A DNA stretch of 64,000 nt. Origin: Peterkaempfera bronchialis (lineage in GTDB: Bacteria > Actinomycetota > Actinomycetes > Streptomycetales > Streptomycetaceae). The notes beneath the pieces were generated by a model. The model ran no database searches, had not been told where the DNA came from, and saw nothing but the letters and a program-made list of their open reading frames with translations. The first letter of the stretch is position 1; each line of letters opens with the position of its first letter. Below are positions 26,433 through 35,938 of the stretch, piece by piece. A program made the position numbers and the translations under genes. The stretch spans positions 2,790,001-2,854,000 of the forward strand of contig NZ_CP031264.1 of assembly GCF_003258605.2 (NCBI RefSeq), written 5' to 3'.

Positions 26433-28182
26433 GCTTCTCGAAGCGGCTCGGAAGCGGGAAGTACGCTTCCAGAAACGGTCCCACCAGGGCCAGTTGGCCT
26501 TCCAGGTCCAGTTCGGTGGAGACGGTGTCATTGATGCAGAAGGCGTGCCGGTCCCGCCCTGCCAGGAGTCGGACCAGGCGCTCCGGGGTGTCCGGCAGCG
26601 CGAGGTCCACATAGGTGTAGCGGAGGTTGCCGGGGACGGCGCGGCGGGTGTGGAAGGCGTAGTAGTGGTGCAGCGAGGAGGCGATGGAGAGGTCGTCCAG
26701 GCTGCGGAACCGGTTGCGCATGGTGGTGCGGTGCCGGTCGGCGAACTCCTCCTCTATCTCGTAGAGCACGCTGCGCCGCAGCGGGTAGGCGACATGCTTC
26801 ATCTTCTGGGTGATGACCGTGCCGAAGCGGCTCTCGATCAGCTCCCGGTTGTTCTTGCCGGCGACGGAGACCGGCACATCGTCCTCGGAGGGTTCGCCCT
26901 GCGGCACATTGGCCGGGCTGGGGAAGAACTTGGTGAGCCCATTGGCGTGGAAGAAGTCCTGCGGGGTCACCTCCCGGCCGAGGAACATGTCGTCGTTGAA
27001 GTAGAGGAAGTGCTCGGCCAGGCCCTCGATGTGGTGCAGCTGGCTCTCGATGGCATGCGAGTTGAAGGTCGGCAGCACACTGGGGTCGCTGAAGATCTCC
27101 TTGTGGCTGACCACCTTCAGCCCCGGCACGGAGGTGTCCAGCCACTCGGGCACCTGGTCGTCGGTGACCAGGTAGACGTTCCTGACCCAGGGGGCGTTCA
27201 TCCGCAGTGAGCGCAGCGAGTACTTGAGCTCGTCGCGGCTGAGGTAGCGGGCGGCATTGGCGGCCTCGGCGTGGTACGCCCTGCCGGCCGCCTGGGCGCG
27301 GCGGCGCAGCCACTCGGGGTCGGAGCCGTCGACCCAGGTGTAGACCACGTCGATGGGGAAGTCGATGTCGTCGGGGCGCGAGGCGGTGAACTCCACCCGG
27401 GTGCGCACCGGCGGCAGCGGGTCGCGGTCGGCCGGGGCGAGGCGGGTGAAGAGGGTGTCGGACGCCTCGACGGGGTCGCCGTCGGCGGAGATGACGTCGC
27501 TGACCCGGTTGCGGCGGGGGCCGGTGAGCAGGCCCGGGGTCTCCTCGGTCCAGAACTCGACATCGCAGCCGTACGCCACGCCGAGCACCAGGCGCCCCTC
27601 GGGGTCGGCGTGGTACCAGGTGAACCGGACCACGGGGGCGGTGGCGGCCCGCCGCCAGACGAAGGGTTCGAACCCGGGGTCGCTGAAGCGGGGTTCGCGG
27701 GTCTCGCCCTCCGGAATGGGCGTCACATAGCCGGGGGTCTGCCGGCAGAGCCGGAAGAGCGCGCGCAGCGCCCGGGACCGGTCGCGCTCGGCGACGCCCA
27801 CGGTGGAGGCGCGGTCGAAGGTGCCGCGTACGCAGAAGTAGTCGACGCCCGCCTGCTCCAGCGCGTGCACCACCGCCCCGAGGTTCTCGCGGCGGGCGAG
27901 GAGCGGGGTGAGGTCCCGGTGGACGAAGGCGGCACGCGGCTGGTGGTCCACGGTGGCTGCGATGCGGTCCGGGCCGGTGAAGAGGTCGGGGTGGCGGCGG
28001 ACGGCGCGCTGCACCCGGATCCGGTCGATCTGCCGGGGGACGACCAGGACCTCGGAGATCCGCTTCTTGACCCGGCTGCGGACCTCCGGCGTGATCCGCT
28101 GCGCTATGCGGTAGCGGGTGCGCTCGGGAAGCACCTTCCGATAGGTGGCGACGATCCGCGACGCTTCTGGATTGCCGCTCAT
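26413..28182 (-). CDS. Stealth family sugar-phosphate transferase 2
   Basis: 589 residues, paralogue of the gene at 24750 and first in the minus-strand operon. Region 1 FPIDVVYTWVDGSDPEW, region 2 LSRDELKYSLRSL with VTDDQVPEW, region 3 SHAIESQLHHIEG with FLYFNDDMF, region 4 FCINDT. The N-terminal 70 residues are basic (VRSRVKKRI). ATG at 28182 has GGGGGAGCAGG before it. Two Stealth enzymes in tandem suggest two phosphodiester bonds or two acceptor sugars in the repeating unit, which is inference. The promoter lies in the 121-bp divergent gap to 28304. Confidence 0.87.
   Translation of the reverse strand: MSGNPEASRIVATYRKVLPERTRYRIAQRITPEVRSRVKKRISEVLVVPRQIDRIRVQRAVRRHPDLFTGPDRIAATVDHQPRAAFVHRDLTPLLARRENLGAVVHALEQAGVDYFCVRGTFDRASTVGVAERDRSRALRALFRLCRQTPGYVTPIPEGETREPRFSDPGFEPFVWRRAATAPVVRFTWYHADPEGRLVLGVAYGCDVEFWTEETPGLLTGPRRNRVSDVISADGDPVEASDTLFTRLAPADRDPLPPVRTRVEFTASRPDDIDFPIDVVYTWVDGSDPEWLRRRAQAAGRAYHAEAANAARYLSRDELKYSLRSLRMNAPWVRNVYLVTDDQVPEWLDTSVPGLKVVSHKEIFSDPSVLPTFNSHAIESQLHHIEGLAEHFLYFNDDMFLGREVTPQDFFHANGLTKFFPSPANVPQGEPSEDDVPVSVAGKNNRELIESRFGTVITQKMKHVAYPLRRSVLYEIEEEFADRHRTTMRNRFRSLDDLSIASSLHHYYAFHTRRAVPGNLRYTYVDLALPDTPERLVRLLAGRDRHAFCINDTVSTELDLEGQLALVGPFLEAYFPLPSRFEKHGRECD
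26984..27173 (-). repeat. 190-bp near-identical tract, copy in Stealth gene 2
   Basis: Partner of 25321-25510. Confidence 0.88.
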
Positions 28183-28290
28183 GCCTGCTCCCCCCGCACG
28201 GCTCACCTGTCCTGACGACCTTTCGACAACCGGCGCAGGGAGAACGTCGCCCCAGCGGTTCTCCTCCGCCGACAGGCCCGGACGGCCCGG

Positions 28291-28296
28291 TAGCAT
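28291..28296 (+). promoter_or_regulatory. -10 element of a probable leaderless promoter
   Basis: TAGCAT placed seven bases before the GTG of the acyltransferase gene. A CCGACA sixteen bases upstream is a weak -35. Confidence 0.45.
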
Positions 28297-28303
28297 CTCG
28301 CCG

Positions 28304-29356
28304 GTGGAGACCAGCCTAACCGCCCCGGCCCGGCCCGCGACCGCCTCCTCCGACCCCGCACGGGCCGGCCGCGACCCGTACTTCGACAATGCGAAGTTTC
28401 TGCTGCTCACCCTGGTCGTGCTCGGCCACACCTGGTCGGCCTCCCGCCTGGGGCAGGACAGCACGGCCGTGAAGGCCGCCTACGCCTGGGTCTACCTCTT
28501 CCATATGCCGGCCTTCATCCTGCTCTCCGGCTACTTCTCCCGGGGGTTCACCGCCCGGCCGGACCAGCTGGCCCGGCTGATCAGCGGCGTGCTGGTGCCG
28601 TACCTCGCCTTCGAATGCCTCTACAGCCTCTTCCGCAGCCAGGTGCTGGGCCAGCGGCATGTGGACATCAGCCTGCTGGACCCCTGGTACGCGGCCTGGT
28701 TCCTGGTGGCGCTCTTCCTCTGGCGGCTGAGCGCGCCGCTCTGGCGGGCCGTCCGGTATCCGTTCGCCGTCGCCGTACTGATCTCCGTCCTCTCCGGGAC
28801 CACCGACAACGGCAACATCCTCTCCTTCGGCCGGGTGCTCCAGTTCCTGCCGTTCTTCGTGCTCGGCCTCCAACTGCGGCCCGAGCACTTCGAGCGGCTG
28901 CGCACCCGCCGGGTACGGATCGGCGCGGCCGTGCTGCTGGCGGCGCTCGTGGCCGGCTCGTACGCCGTGGTGCCGCACGCCCGCACGCTCGACTGGCTCA
29001 GTCGGGAGCGCAGCTACCAGGAGTTGCACTCCAGCCTGCCGCACTACCTGCTGCTGGACGCCGCCCTGCTGGTCGGCTCGCTGCTGGCCTGCGCCGCCTT
29101 CCTGGCGCTGGTCCCGACCCGCACCACCTGGTTCACCGCACTGGGCACCCGCACCATGTACGCCTATCTGCTCCACCCCATGCTGGTGAAACTCGCCCAG
29201 TACCAGGGCTGGTACGACGGCCTGCACAGCCCGGTCGGCGAACTGGCCGTGACCGCTGCGGCGCTGGTCGCGGCCACCCTGCTGATGACCGCGCCGGTGC
29301 GGTGGGCGCTGCGGTGGCTGGTGGAGCCGAGGCTGCGGTGGCTGGTGCGCGCCTGA
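28304..29356 (+). CDS. Membrane acyltransferase, acyltransferase-3 family
   Basis: 350 residues, about ten helices. RDPYFDNAKFLLLTLVVLGHTW has the catalytic-type His near residue 43, and LFHMPAFILLSGYFSRG matches the fucose/glycan O-acetyltransferase branch of the family. It probably O-acylates a wall glycan sugar. The GTG at 28304 lies seven bases after TAGCAT (28291-28296) and lacks a ribosome binding site, which suggests a leaderless message. Divergent from the Stealth operon. Confidence 0.8.
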   Translation: METSLTAPARPATASSDPARAGRDPYFDNAKFLLLTLVVLGHTWSASRLGQDSTAVKAAYAWVYLFHMPAFILLSGYFSRGFTARPDQLARLISGVLVPYLAFECLYSLFRSQVLGQRHVDISLLDPWYAAWFLVALFLWRLSAPLWRAVRYPFAVAVLISVLSGTTDNGNILSFGRVLQFLPFFVLGLQLRPEHFERLRTRRVRIGAAVLLAALVAGSYAVVPHARTLDWLSRERSYQELHSSLPHYLLLDAALLVGSLLACAAFLALVPTRTTWFTALGTRTMYAYLLHPMLVKLAQYQGWYDGLHSPVGELAVTAAALVAATLLMTAPVRWALRWLVEPRLRWLVRA

Positions 29357-29399
29357 CCGCCGGGTAGCCTGCTGGGGACAATCGGACCAGTCCTGACCG

Positions 29400-30962
29400 A
29401 TGGGACAGATGGTGCAGAACTCCCCGGCTGCCACCAGCACCGCCCCCACCCGCGTGCGCGCCCTGCGGCTGCCGCTGCCCTACACGGTCTTCGCCGTCCT
29501 CGCCCTGCTGGTGATACTGCCGCTCTGCATCAAACTGCCCTGGTCGGGAGACCAGGGGCTGCATGCGGCGGTGATCGAGCGGTTGCGTACCGACCTCTCC
29601 GACCCGACCAATCCGCTGATCGCCGAGGAGACCCCCAGCCCGTACTTCTCGCCGTGGATGCTCCTCCTCGGCGCGCTGGCGAGGGCCACCGGCTGGGACA
29701 CCTTCACCGTCCTCTCGCTGGCCGCAGTCGCCGCCTGCGTGCTGCTGGTCACCGGCGTGTACCGATTCGTCCGCACCCTCACCGACCACCGGTGGGCGCC
29801 GGTGCTGGCGCTGCCGCTGCTGGTGCTGCTCTGGGGCTGGCACCTCTTCGCCTGGAGCGGCTGGATCCCCTTCACCTCGCTCACCCTCACCATCTCCTAC
29901 CCCAGCACCTTCGCGCTCGGCCTCACCCTCAACCTGTGGGCCTGGCTCCAGCAGGAGGCCCGCGCCGGATGGCGGCTGCTGCCCTGCCTGGCCCTGGGCC
30001 TGCTGACCGCCACGGTCCTGCTGGTGCACCAGTTCACCGGCGCCATCGCCCTGCTGGGGGCGCTCGCCGTGGTGGCCGCCGCGCCTGCCGGCCGGTCGCT
30101 GCGGGCGCTGCGCAACCTGGCCGCCGGCGGCCTGGTGCTGGCGGTGGTGCTCACCCTCTGGCCCTACTACGACTTCTGGGAGCTGGCGTCCGCCGGCGGC
30201 GATCTGGCCTCCGTCCACCAGGCCCTCTACCGGGACCTGCTGCCCCGCTACGGCCTCGCCCTGCTCGCGCTGCCCGCACTGGCCGTACGGGCCCGCCGGA
30301 CCCGGGGCCTGGACCCGCTGGTGCTGCTCTTCCTGGCCTGCGGCGCGGTCTTCACCGCCGGCGGGCTGCTCGGGCACTGGTCCTGGGGGCGCGTCTGGCC
30401 CGGGGTGATGCTCGCCGCCCAGCTGGCCCTCGCCGTCGAGCTCGCCGCGCTGGCCCCGGGGCGGCTGCGCCGCGCGGCCGGGGCGGTGGTCGCCGCCGCG
30501 CTGGCGGTGGGGGTGTGGACGCAGGTGGGGGTGGTCACCTATGCCCTCCCCCGGTACAAGGCGGTGGCCGACCGATGGGGCGTCCAGCAGATCGCCACCT
30601 TCGGGGACTACTCCTGGATCACGCCGTTCGTCCGGTACGGGGATGTGATCCTCACCCACAACTACTACGCGCTGCGGATGGCCCCGGCCTATGGCGCCAC
30701 CACGGTCGCACCGGCCTACCCGGACTTCTTCCTCCCGGACGAGCGGCAGCGCTGGAAGGACACCGCGACCTTCTTCGACCGCCGTACCACCGCCGCCCAG
30801 GGCCGGGCGATCCTGCTCCGGTACCACGTGGCGTGGCTGATCAAGTCCGCCGGTGAGCGGCCCGTCCCCAGAGGCTCCCTCTTCACACCGATGGCCACCG
30901 GCCCGCACGGCGAGCGGCTGATCCGGGTCGACCTCGCGGCGCTGAGCGCCCAGGGACGGTAG
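29400..30962 (+). CDS. Polytopic membrane protein, GT-C-like
   Basis: 520 residues with about ten hydrophobic helices. The first external loop KLPWSGDQGLHAAVIERLR carries a Gly-Asp pair where GT-C glycosyltransferases keep their catalytic Asp, and the C-terminal 120 residues form a soluble outer domain (YGDVILTHNYYALRMAP). I do not recognise a named family; a surface-glycan transferase or flippase-like role is inferred from location. ATG at 29400 or 29409; TAGCCT at 29365-29370 could be its -10. Confidence 0.6.
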   Translation: MGQMVQNSPAATSTAPTRVRALRLPLPYTVFAVLALLVILPLCIKLPWSGDQGLHAAVIERLRTDLSDPTNPLIAEETPSPYFSPWMLLLGALARATGWDTFTVLSLAAVAACVLLVTGVYRFVRTLTDHRWAPVLALPLLVLLWGWHLFAWSGWIPFTSLTLTISYPSTFALGLTLNLWAWLQQEARAGWRLLPCLALGLLTATVLLVHQFTGAIALLGALAVVAAAPAGRSLRALRNLAAGGLVLAVVLTLWPYYDFWELASAGGDLASVHQALYRDLLPRYGLALLALPALAVRARRTRGLDPLVLLFLACGAVFTAGGLLGHWSWGRVWPGVMLAAQLALAVELAALAPGRLRRAAGAVVAAALAVGVWTQVGVVTYALPRYKAVADRWGVQQIATFGDYSWITPFVRYGDVILTHNYYALRMAPAYGATTVAPAYPDFFLPDERQRWKDTATFFDRRTTAAQGRAILLRYHVAWLIKSAGERPVPRGSLFTPMATGPHGERLIRVDLAALSAQGR

Positions 30963-30990
30963 CCGGGGTGCCACCCCGGGGGCCTGCCCC

Positions 30991-31050
30991 GGGGGATACC
31001 GGCTCAGGGGGATACCGGCTCAGGGGCATACCGGCCCAGGGGATACTGGG
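30991..31050 (+). repeat. 16-bp tandem repeat in front of the secreted-protein gene
   Basis: Two identical units gggggataccggctca (30991-31006, 31007-31022), a third with two changes (31023-31038) and a partial fourth (31039-31050), ending six bases before the ATG at 31057. A GC-rich inverted repeat (ccccggggg...ccccgggg) lies just upstream at about 30974-30995. Confidence 0.85.
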
Positions 31051-31056
31051 GCCACC

Positions 31057-31818
31057 ATGCGCAGAAGATCAGCCCTCCTCGCCGCCGCCGGAGTCGTCGC
31101 GACGGCGGCCGTCGCCCTGCCGTCGATCGCCGCCGGCCCCTCGCACGGCGACATCAGGATCACCTCGGTCGTGGTGAACGACGGCCGGAGCCTGGTGCTG
31201 GGCGTGAACCAGGCCATGACCTTCCCGATCTCCATCACCGCCAGCGACGACTCCGGGATCAGCTCCGTCGGCCCGGTGGGCGTGTGGGGTCCCAAGTACG
31301 GCGTCCTCAGGGTCTCCCCGATGCGCTGCGAGCAGGTCTCCGCCACCACCTCCACCTGCACCGGCAGCGCCTCCGTGGACACCTCCCGGCACCAGGTGTG
31401 GAACGACGAGGCCGGTACCTGGTTCGTGGACGCGCAGGCCCACGCCGTGGACGGCGACGACATCAGGGGCGGCAACCTCGGCGGCTTCTCGCTGAAGCGC
31501 TCCGGCAAGCTCACCTCGCCGCCCCCGGCCGCCACCGCCGCCAAGGGCCGACCGGTCACCCTCACCGGCTGGTTCGCCCGCGCCTCCTGGAACGACGGCC
31601 GCTACTTCGGCTACGGCGACGCGCTGATCCGGTTGCAGTTCCGCCCGGACGGCTCGGACACCTGGACCACCGTGAAGTCCGTGGAGCCCGACATCTCCGG
31701 GGTGCTGACCACCACCGTCACCCCGGACCGCTCCGGCACCTACGCCTGGTACTTCCCCGGCGACAAGTGGACCGGCCCGGCCACCTCGCCCCGCCACCAC
31801 ATCACCGTCACCGGCTGA
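31057..31818 (+). CDS. Secreted protein of unknown function
   Basis: 253 residues. MRRRSALLAAAGVVATAAVA and following SIAAG form a signal peptide (cleavage near 26). The mature part appears to be two beta-rich modules: residues 30-160, with a possible disulphide between the Cys of PMRCEQ and of TSTCTG, and residues 165-253, an Ig-like fold judging by KGRPVTLTGWFAR and SGTYAWYFPGDKW. I know no function. It sits amid glycan genes and is convergent with the GT4 gene at 31872. Confidence 0.8.
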   Translation: MRRRSALLAAAGVVATAAVALPSIAAGPSHGDIRITSVVVNDGRSLVLGVNQAMTFPISITASDDSGISSVGPVGVWGPKYGVLRVSPMRCEQVSATTSTCTGSASVDTSRHQVWNDEAGTWFVDAQAHAVDGDDIRGGNLGGFSLKRSGKLTSPPPAATAAKGRPVTLTGWFARASWNDGRYFGYGDALIRLQFRPDGSDTWTTVKSVEPDISGVLTTTVTPDRSGTYAWYFPGDKWTGPATSPRHHITVTG

Positions 31819-31821
31819 GCG

Positions 31822-31848
31822 GGCCCGGCACCGCAGCGGTGCCGGGCC
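31822..31848. terminator. Bidirectional terminator
   Basis: Perfect 11-bp stem GGCCCGGCACC (31822-31832) / GGTGCCGGGCC (31838-31848) with a five-base loop, between two convergent genes. Confidence 0.85.
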
Positions 31849-31871
31849 GGAGGCTCAGCCGGGCCCGGGGC

Positions 31872-33053
31872 TCAGCGGTCGATCTCGCGGAAGAGCGCCT
31901 CCCAGCGGTCCAGCACCGCCGGCAGCGTCAGCCCCGAGACATGGAGACGCCCGGCGGCCCCGTACTGCCGCCGCAGCTCCTGATCGTCCATCAGCGTGCC
32001 CAGCGCGGTGGCGAACGCCGGGACGTCATAGGCGGGCACCAGGGTGCCGGTGCGGCCGTCCTCGACCAACTCCCGTACGCCGCCGGAGACATCGAAGGCG
32101 ACACAGGGGACGCCGCAGGCCGCCCCCTCGGCGAGGGCCATCGGACGGCCCTCGCGCTCGCTGGTGAGCGCCACCACCGAGAGCTCCCGGTAGGCCGACT
32201 CCATGTCGGCGGCGGCACCCCGGAAGACCACCCGGTCTGCGACGCCCAACCGGGCCGCCCCGGCCCGCAGTTCGGCCTCCAGCGGACCCTCGCCGAAGAG
32301 GTGCAGCTCCCAACCGGGGCGCCCCGAGGCGGCCGAAGCGAACGCCTCGATCAGCCGGTCCAGCCGCTTCACCGGGTCCAGCCGGCCGACCGCGCCGATC
32401 CGCAGGGTGTCCAGCGGAGCCGGCCGGTCGGGGTGGAAGGGCAGCGGGTTGGGCATCACCGAGACATTGGGCAGCCGCTGGTTGCGGAACTCCACCGCGT
32501 CGCCCTCGCTCAGCACCAGGGTCTTGTCCAGCCTCGGGTAGTGGCGGCGGATCAGCCCCAGGTTGGCCGAGCCGCTCGCCTGGAGGAACGACTCGTGGTA
32601 CTGGCCGATCCCCTTGAGGTGCTGCCAGTCCAGGCTGAGGATCCAGTCGGCGGCCCACGGTGACCCTATGACCAGATAGCCGTCGCGCACCCGGCTCAGC
32701 CGCTCGGTCAGCCGCTCCCGCGCCACCTCGCGGTCGGACCGCGCCCGGCGGGCCTCGATCTGCCGGGACGGGTTGACCCGCTCACCCAGGGTCCGGGGAT
32801 GCCAGGCCGGCTGCGGCGGCGCCGAGTAGAGCGTGCAGTGCCGGTACGACGGCTCCGCGTGGTACCGGAAGGGCTCCGGGCTGGGCCGGATGCCGATCAG
32901 CTCCACCCGGTGGCCGCGCTCCCCCATACCCTGCGCCAGGGTGTGCAGCACCCGCTGGGAGCCGCCCATGGAGTCCACGTCGATGCCGATGAAGAAGACA
33001 TTGCGCCGGGGGCCGGGGGCGCCGGCCACCTCCGCCGTGCTGGCGCTACTCAT
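31872..33053 (-). CDS. GT4 glycosyltransferase
   Basis: Retaining GT-B transferase, 393 residues. DSMGGSQRVLHTLAQGM near the N-terminus, VSVMPNPLPFH, GAVGRLDPVKRLDRLIEAF and EREGRPMALAEGAACGVP (donor-binding EX7E-type region) are in order. ATG at 33053 overlaps the TagF-fusion stop by eight bases; a GTG directly before it is also possible. The acceptor is probably an intermediate of the phosphate-containing polymer made with its neighbours. Confidence 0.85.
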   Translation of the reverse strand: MSSASTAEVAGAPGPRRNVFFIGIDVDSMGGSQRVLHTLAQGMGERGHRVELIGIRPSPEPFRYHAEPSYRHCTLYSAPPQPAWHPRTLGERVNPSRQIEARRARSDREVARERLTERLSRVRDGYLVIGSPWAADWILSLDWQHLKGIGQYHESFLQASGSANLGLIRRHYPRLDKTLVLSEGDAVEFRNQRLPNVSVMPNPLPFHPDRPAPLDTLRIGAVGRLDPVKRLDRLIEAFASAASGRPGWELHLFGEGPLEAELRAGAARLGVADRVVFRGAAADMESAYRELSVVALTSEREGRPMALAEGAACGVPCVAFDVSGGVRELVEDGRTGTLVPAYDVPAFATALGTLMDDQELRRQYGAAGRLHVSGLTLPAVLDRWEALFREIDR

Positions 33054-35829
33054 CACTGCCGCCCTCGAAGAACGCGTCGACTACCAGCTTGCTTGCCTGG
33101 CCGGTCTCATACGAGCAGAACATGTCCCGGAAGCGGGCGTAGTGCCCGGTGTACCGGTCCGCCGTCCCCGGCAGGTCGCGCATCGCGTCCACCAGCTCCC
33201 CGGTGGAGAAGAGCATCGGGCCGGGGGCGATCTCCGCCAGGTCGTAGTAGGTGCCGCGCTCGCTGGTCCGGTACGCCTCGTAGTCGTCCGTGTAGAGCAG
33301 GATCGGACGGCCGGTGTTCGCATAGTCGAACATCAGCGAGGAGTAGTCGGTCAGCAGCGCGTCCGACGCCAGCATCAGATCGTTGACATCGGCGAAGCCG
33401 GACCCGTCCCGCACCGCGTGGCCGAGCTCCAGCGGCACCGTGAACCGGTCGTAGTAGTGGGCGCGGACCACCACCACCCACTCGTCGCCCAGCCCGGCGA
33501 CCAGCTCGGGCAGGTCCACCCTGATCGACCGGCCGGAGTTGCGCGCCGCGTCGCGGAAGGTCGGCGCGTAGAGCAGCACCTTGCGCCCCTCCGGGATCTC
33601 CAGCCGCTTGCGCACCCGGGCCGCCAGCTCCAACTGCTCCGGCTCCTGCCACCGCACCAGCACGTCATTGCGCGGGTAGCCGGAGCGGACCAGCGCGCCG
33701 GTGTAGTCGTTGGCGGGCACAAAGGTCCGCTCGAACTCGGCGCTGGGGCAGACCAGCAGGTCCCAGCGGTTCACCGAGTCGCGGTGCCGCTGCTGCACCT
33801 CCGGCGGGGCCATCCGCAGCCCCGGCACGTCGAACCCCATGCTCTTGAGCGTCTGGCCGTGCCAGGTCTGGAGGTAGCGGGTGCCCTCGGGCTTGCGGTA
33901 GAGCGAGGGCAGGTTGTGCGAGTCCACCCAGTACCGGGCCCGCGCCAGCGCCCTGACGTACTCCCAGCTGCCGCGCCGCACCAGGGTGACGTCGTCCGGG
34001 AAGGAGGAGGTGTCGCCGGTGTGGGACCAGACCACGTCCAGCGGCAGGTCGCGGCGGCGCAGCTCCTCGTGGACATAGCGGGGGTTGTCCGCGTAGCCCC
34101 GGCCCTCCATGGCCTCGAAGACCACCAGGTCCCGCCTGCCGGGCAGCTTGGCGAAGGCGTCGTAGACGGTGGCCTTGCCCTCGTGGCCGGTGACGATCCG
34201 CTTGACCCGGCCGGCCTTGCGCTTGGCGTTGCGCAGGTACGGGCCCAGCGGCTCGGCGACGCGCAGCGCGCCCGAGCGCTCCCACTCGACCTCAAGGCGC
34301 CCGGCGCCGCGCCCCTCGGGGCGCACGGTGACGGTGTGGGTGCCCACCTCGTGGTACGACACCTCGGCGTGCCGCACCGGCAGGTCCTGCGGCGCCAGCA
34401 GCAGGTCGCTCCGCTTCTCCCGGCCGCGCGACAGGGTCACCTGGGGGTGGCGCCGACCGGCGAAGCCGACCACCCCTATCGGGACCTGGCGGATGTCCAG
34501 CGCCGCCTCGCTGACGTACTCCCGCTCGCCGACGGGCTCCAGCTTCAGCGGCAGATCCAGCGCCGACCCGCCTGCGGCCAGCTTCAGCACCGCCTCCACG
34601 CCGCCGCCGATCAGCCCTGCCGGGTCGTAGCTGCGGATGCGCAGCCGCAGCGCGCCGCCGTCCGGCCGGACCGACTCCAGCTCATGGCGCACCCGGCCGG
34701 TGGCGAAGACCTGCTGCTCCATCCGCCACTCGGTGATGTCCAGCTCGCGCCGACCCGCCTCGTCCTGCGGGACGTCGCCGCCCCACCAGGTGCGGCCGTC
34801 CTCGGAGGCGATCCGGCGGGGGGCGAGCTGCGGGCGGCCCAGCACCCGGGCCGCCGCTGCGGCCTCCTCGGGCCGACCGGCCCGCAGCAGGTGGAGGCAG
34901 ATCCGCTCCTCGCGGCTGAGCCGGGCGTAGACCGCGTCGTCGATGCGGTCCAGATAGGGGTTGACCACCTCGGCGAACTCGGCCAGCCAGGCCGGGGTGC
35001 GGAACGGCAGGTCGCCCAGGTAGAGGCGCATGTCGTGCTTGAGGAACTTGTAGTCCTTCGCCGCCTGGAGCTCGGCGTGGCCGGCGTCGGCGAGGTAGCC
35101 GTCGATCATGCGGGCGACGGCGATCCGGTCCACCACGTTCTGGATCTTGTGCCGGCTGGAGGAGATGGAGTCGCTCTCCGCCGCCAGCCGCCAGGTGTAG
35201 ATCTCCCAGGGCACCACCGCGAAGGACTCGGCGGAGGTGTAGGCGTGCGCGGAGAAGAGCTGGTCCTCGTAGTGGACGCCCTCGGGGAAGCGCAGGCCGT
35301 GCCGGGCGATGAAGTCGGCGCGGTAGAGCTTGTTGGTGGAGAGGTGGTCGAAGAAGTACTCCGGGTCCTCCCGCACGCCCCGCAGCACCCGCTGCTCGGT
35401 GAAGAGGTCGGGGTACCAGAGGCCGGTGCGGCCGCTCTCCTCGAAGAGCCGGGTGACCTCACCGGTGACGAAGTCGACGCCGGTCTCCTCGGCGACCAGC
35501 AGCATGCTCTTGCAGGCGTGCCGGGGCAGCTCGTCGTCGCTGTCCAGGAACATCAGGTACGGCGCGCGGGCGACCTCGATGCCCCGGTTGCGCGGGGCGC
35601 TGCACCCGCCGCTGTTGCGCTCCAGCCGCTCGTAGCGCACCCGGGGGTCGGACGCGGCCAGCCGCCGGGCGATCTGCTCGGTGGTGTCGGTGGAGGCGTC
35701 GTCCGCGATGATCACTTCGAGGTTGCGGAGCGTCTGGTCGAGGACGGACCGTACGGCCCGCGGCAGCCGCTCCGCGTCGTTGTAGACGATGATCGTGACG
35801 CTGACGTCGGGCGTGCGCGCCTCGGTCAT
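33046..35829 (-). CDS. GT2 - CDP-glycerol glycerophosphotransferase (TagF-like) fusion
   Basis: Bifunctional polymerase-like enzyme, 927 residues. Residues 1-330: GT2 domain, VSVTIIVYNDAERLP, VIIADDASTD and the metal site FLDSDDELP. A beta-rich spacer follows at 330-540. Residues 560-915: TagF/TarF-type domain with YLQTWHGQTLKSMGFD, CPSAEFERTFVP, VLLYAPTFRD and LLTDYSSLMFDYANTGRPI, including the histidine-containing motifs of CDP-polyol phosphotransferases. It would add polyolphosphate units to a glycan or alternate a sugar and a polyolphosphate. GAAGGAAGGTGG precedes the ATG at 35829. Confidence 0.87.
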   Translation of the reverse strand: MTEARTPDVSVTIIVYNDAERLPRAVRSVLDQTLRNLEVIIADDASTDTTEQIARRLAASDPRVRYERLERNSGGCSAPRNRGIEVARAPYLMFLDSDDELPRHACKSMLLVAEETGVDFVTGEVTRLFEESGRTGLWYPDLFTEQRVLRGVREDPEYFFDHLSTNKLYRADFIARHGLRFPEGVHYEDQLFSAHAYTSAESFAVVPWEIYTWRLAAESDSISSSRHKIQNVVDRIAVARMIDGYLADAGHAELQAAKDYKFLKHDMRLYLGDLPFRTPAWLAEFAEVVNPYLDRIDDAVYARLSREERICLHLLRAGRPEEAAAAARVLGRPQLAPRRIASEDGRTWWGGDVPQDEAGRRELDITEWRMEQQVFATGRVRHELESVRPDGGALRLRIRSYDPAGLIGGGVEAVLKLAAGGSALDLPLKLEPVGEREYVSEAALDIRQVPIGVVGFAGRRHPQVTLSRGREKRSDLLLAPQDLPVRHAEVSYHEVGTHTVTVRPEGRGAGRLEVEWERSGALRVAEPLGPYLRNAKRKAGRVKRIVTGHEGKATVYDAFAKLPGRRDLVVFEAMEGRGYADNPRYVHEELRRRDLPLDVVWSHTGDTSSFPDDVTLVRRGSWEYVRALARARYWVDSHNLPSLYRKPEGTRYLQTWHGQTLKSMGFDVPGLRMAPPEVQQRHRDSVNRWDLLVCPSAEFERTFVPANDYTGALVRSGYPRNDVLVRWQEPEQLELAARVRKRLEIPEGRKVLLYAPTFRDAARNSGRSIRVDLPELVAGLGDEWVVVVRAHYYDRFTVPLELGHAVRDGSGFADVNDLMLASDALLTDYSSLMFDYANTGRPILLYTDDYEAYRTSERGTYYDLAEIAPGPMLFSTGELVDAMRDLPGTADRYTGHYARFRDMFCSYETGQASKLVVDAFFEGGSDE

Positions 35830-35938
35830 GCCACCTTCCTTCCTCGTCGCTCCGGAGCTGGTGCTCCCCATGCATCATCCTCACGTATCGGGGTGCGGCC
35901 TCCGACCGCACCAGAGGGCAGGCGGTCGGCGCTCACGC

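Noticed and set aside
25002-26534. Long plus-strand ORFs antisense to the glycan genes
   Set aside because: They mirror well-supported genes and have inverted codon bias, a normal effect of high GC.
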